A stretch of 64,000 nt of DNA from Echinicola arenosa (GTDB lineage Bacteria > Bacteroidota > Bacteroidia > Cytophagales > Cyclobacteriaceae). Within the stretch, counting starts at the first letter, position 1, and each line of letters begins with the position of its first letter. Positions 62,801 through 64,000 of the stretch are shown here, piece by piece. Made by a program: the position numbers and the translations under genes. The stretch lies in NCBI RefSeq assembly GCF_014841125.1, contig NZ_JACYTQ010000001.1:496001-560000 (forward strand). Reading direction: 5' to 3'. The notes below the pieces were generated by a model. That model searched no databases. It was not told the origin of the DNA and saw only the letters and a program-made list of their open reading frames with translations.

Positions 62801-63177
62801 TTGGGTTGGTTTGGAATAGACTTCTTAACACTGATTCTATTGTTGACCTGCTTGAATGAAAGGCCATTTTGGGCCGCAAGTTGATATAATGCAGACTCCA
62901 ATGTTTGGTTTTTCACAGACAATGAAACCTTGCCCGTCTCCTTTTCCGTCTGGTCATCAAACACAAAAATAAAATCAGATTGACGCTCGATCTCGTGCAA
63001 AACGTCAGATAAATCGCCTTCAGACAGATCAAGGTTTACATAAACCTTTTGCATATCCAAAGACCCTTGGGCTTTTGTAGGCATGGCATGCAGCAAGTTT
63101 AAAAACAGCAGCTGCAGGGCAAATCCGTACAAATAGTATTTTCCGATCATAATAAGACCATGTAATATATTTTTCAT
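59848..63177 (-). CDS. SusC-family TonB-dependent transporter with STN signalling domain
   Basis: A 1109-residue outer-membrane importer. The ATG at 63177 gives a signal peptide (about 1-37, cleavage near TKAQ); an earlier in-frame start adds 24 non-signal residues. An STN/secretin-like domain (about 48-118) precedes the carboxypeptidase-D-like domain (about 135-210), TonB box (LDEVVVVGYGTQKK), plug (AAAASIYGVRAANGVVLITTKRG, key part SIYGVRAANG) and barrel ending GLSVEF. The STN domain is the part that signals ligand uptake to a FecR-type anti-sigma factor, and such a gene lies directly upstream at 63322. The gap to fecR is 144 bp with a strong stem-loop. Confidence 0.95.
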   Translation of the reverse strand: MKNILHGLIMIGKYYLYGFALQLLFLNLLHAMPTKAQGSLDMQKVYVNLDLSEGDLSDVLHEIERQSDFIFVFDDQTEKETGKVSLSVKNQTLESALYQLAAQNGLSFKQVNNRISVKKSIPNQPKLVEVVREEKVKGTVLDDIGYPLPGATVLVKGTTSGTVTNLEGEYEIEVNQGDVLVFSFVGFSSQEVTYTGQSSIDVTMSADETALDEVVVVGYGTQKKINLTGAVSAVGSEEVSRKPVGQVSSALQGVAPGLTVTQRSGQPGADQGTLRIRGIGTLNSNDPLVLVDGVQYDINDIDANDIESISVLKDAAAASIYGVRAANGVVLITTKRGKDGKPRISYNNYFGVQEPTRMTEFVGAKDFMKLVNTMYANSGAGAIYSDNQIAAYDDPNRDPVAYPDNYWLDKVLTGSGFQQSHSLAISGGQENVTYRVSTNYFDQKGLIENMDFDRFTLRVNTDIKASEKVNFSADISANISNREEPQGVSGSAWYQFGQAAIINPLTPAYYSNGEYAVVRGGQNPLRLQDEGGIYSYKQNLFTGNFQADYEVMEGLKLTGKASINYQSDYTSLHEKQLIYNVPESSSVVLGRNEVTKQSLDYWFKNFQGLANYSKNFGENHNLHVLAGISSLLQTNESLTGYRTNIPNGNLSEIDAGASDGQEANGTANEYALLSFFGRVNYAFKDKYLVEANIRRDGSSRFADGQKWGVFPSFSLGWRISDESFMEGLGFVDDLKLRGSWGVLGNDAIGNYPYQTSYSFNDYPFGGTLNQAAGLSAYPNNQLSWETTKMTDVGFDLVILQGKMDFTFDYYVKNTDDILLQLPIPSTVGLSAPYQNVGSVENKGWEFSANYHGRAGSDFTYDIGANFSDVKNQITDFGDADYLTTDNNDITTAYQVGYPIGAFFGYISDGIFQSADEVAQHATQPGSPSAGDLIYRDVNGDGEVNTEDRVYLGSNIPRYTYGLNLNAAYKGFSIAAFFQGVAKADINTLVLKRAPTSTDGNFRDLHLDSWTPENTDASFPRLTTAERNYQSSSYWVESGAYVRLKTLQLNYNLPKSLLEPAKITRARVFVTGQNLFTLSGLENDIDPEAPNDNRYYPQVKTYTVGLSVEF

Positions 63178-63263
63178 AAATTGAATTGTTTTAGGTTCGA
63201 GAATAGTTTGCTTAAAACGTTCAGGAAGGATAGTTGTCGGCCAAAACACTATCTTTCCCTTTT

Positions 63264-63292
63264 AAGCCAATGAAGCACCACTTCATTGGCTT
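63264..63292. other. Stem-loop between fecR and susC2
   Basis: AAGCCAATGAAG (63264-63275) and CTTCATTGGCTT (63281-63292) form a perfect 12-bp stem with a 5-nt loop. The T-tract is on the plus-strand side, so for the leftward genes it lacks a terminator tail. It may be an mRNA processing or stability element. Confidence 0.65.
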
Positions 63293-63321
63293 TTTACTTA
63301 ACAAAAAGGTTTTATCATAGA

Positions 63322-64000
63322 TTATTTTTTAGGTTTGTTAAAACTGATAGTAACATTCTTTTGTGTTATCTCATGAGAGAACCTTAAGCTATATCCTATG
63401 CTTTCCAGCACATTATCCAAATGATCATTTTCAAACCTTCCTGAAACCAATGGCAGCTTTCCTTTTGGTAATTCTTTCAGGGTAATTTCCACTCCATACC
63501 AACGCTCAAGAGTCAAGACCACTTCCAAAAAAGGGCTCTCATCAAAAAAAAGTACCCCTTCCTTCCAGAGAAACGCACTTTCTAAATCGAATTTTCTCTT
63601 TTTGACTTTTAGATCTGCGCCTAGGAAAGCCTCCTCTCCAGGGGCCAGAAGCATCAAGTCTGACTTATCTCTCGCCTTCGTTACCTCTACTACTCCCGTC
63701 GCCAATTTGACCGAGGGACGGTCCTTTTCATAAGCATTGATATTAAAAGATGTCCCTAATGCAGTAGTGGTGATCTCTCCACTCGTGACTGTAAACGCCA
63801 TACTTGTATCCCTTGTCACCTGAAAAAATGCTTCCCCTTTAAGGGTTAGGTTTCTGTGGTCTTTTCCAAAATTAGATAAATAACTAATCTCACTAGAAGA
63901 ATTGAGGGTTACCTGGCTGCCATCCGGTAAGTGAACAATTGACTTTTGTCCTTTTTGATTGGACTTCACCACCATGGCAACGGAAGGAGCGGTAATGGCT
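63322..64000 (-). CDS. FecR-family anti-sigma factor (N-terminus cut by window edge)
   Basis: Partial: 226 codons are seen, and the frame continues open beyond 64000, with a residue string AITAPSVAM at the edge. The Met at 63975 is internal and is not the start. Present are the FecR domain (HLPDGSQVTLNSSSEISYL, then FFQVTRDTSMAFTVTSGEITTTALGTSFNI, key part TALGTSFNI) and the DUF4974-type C-terminal domain (PLVSGRFENDHLDNVLESI, key part GRFENDHLDNVL). The transmembrane helix and the cytoplasmic sigma-binding part lie outside the window. FecR proteins read the STN domain of a TonB receptor in the periplasm and control an ECF sigma factor; the partner is susC2. The sigma gene is expected just to the right. 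Confidence 0.93.
   Translation of the reverse strand, partial: AITAPSVAMVVKSNQKGQKSIVHLPDGSQVTLNSSSEISYLSNFGKDHRNLTLKGEAFFQVTRDTSMAFTVTSGEITTTALGTSFNINAYEKDRPSVKLATGVVEVTKARDKSDLMLLAPGEEAFLGADLKVKKRKFDLESAFLWKEGVLFFDESPFLEVVLTLERWYGVEITLKELPKGKLPLVSGRFENDHLDNVLESIGYSLRFSHEITQKNVTISFNKPKK

Noticed and set aside
63973-63975. ATG at 63975 as the start of fecR
   Set aside because: The frame stays open to the window edge and the region before it continues the family sequence, so the gene is cut off rather than starting there.
1-64000. tRNA, rRNA, CRISPR, insertion sequence, prophage or defence-system signatures
   Set aside because: None seen: no regularly spaced repeats, no transposase, integrase, nuclease-helicase or toxin-antitoxin coding regions, and no cloverleaf-like sequence in the intergenic gaps.

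Overview
The window is chromosomal DNA from a member of the Bacteroidota, most probably order Cytophagales, family Cyclobacteriaceae (Algoriphagus/Echinicola/Cyclobacterium type). Supporting signs are two SusC/SusD pairs, a FecR anti-sigma factor, an STN-containing TonB receptor, many short lipoprotein signals, weak or absent Shine-Dalgarno sites, and -7 promoter boxes of the form TAnnTTTG. The genus is inferred from overall family content, not from a marker gene. I see no rRNA, tRNA, insertion sequence, CRISPR array or phage gene.

Layout. 1-0.85 kb: a leftward pair encoding a membrane-anchored protein and an exported, truncated-hemoglobin-like lipoprotein (cut by the window edge). 1-10.5 kb: a TPR lipoprotein, a polyprenol-phosphate sugar transferase, a LolC/E-like permease, NamZ, fmt, a DUF4412 protein, folA, cinA and a 2-oxo acid dehydrogenase E2, closed by a strong bidirectional terminator. 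10.5-20.1 kb: a leftward run of fused acyl-CoA mutase (icmF), osmC-like, a 79-codon gene, a Cache-domain lipoprotein and a hybrid histidine kinase, with a CoA-transferase gene diverging from icmF. 20.1-30.2 kb: a copper/silver detoxification operon (HYC/CC small protein, CusA, CusC, CusB, DUF3347 lipoprotein, CopB-type ATPase). 30.2-43 kb: mostly housekeeping (CPXCG protein, 2,4-dienoyl-CoA reductase-like SDR, ahcY, birA, rsfS, ftsH, lpxH, FKBP isomerase) plus an NtrC/NtrY-like two-component pair. 42.9-48.3 kb: an LpxH-like phosphoesterase with a glycosyltransferase, then a GH63 hydrolase overlapping rnhB.

48.4-64 kb is a polysaccharide utilization locus read leftward: fecR, susC2 (with STN domain), susD2, GH20 hexosaminidase, GH92 alpha-mannosidase, then after a terminator a second pair susC1/susD1. 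Enzymes removing terminal GlcNAc/GalNAc and alpha-mannose suggest a glycoprotein glycan target; this is inference. The two receptor pairs look differently controlled. susC2 carries the STN/FecR signalling parts, whereas susC1 has a 40-bp inverted repeat made of two LacI-type operators. The 11-bp core of that operator recurs exactly over the predicted promoter of the GH63 gene 8 kb away, which suggests a shared regulon between the distant hydrolase and susC1/susD1.

All family assignments come from reading translated sequence and known motifs. No database search, alignment or folding calculation was run.
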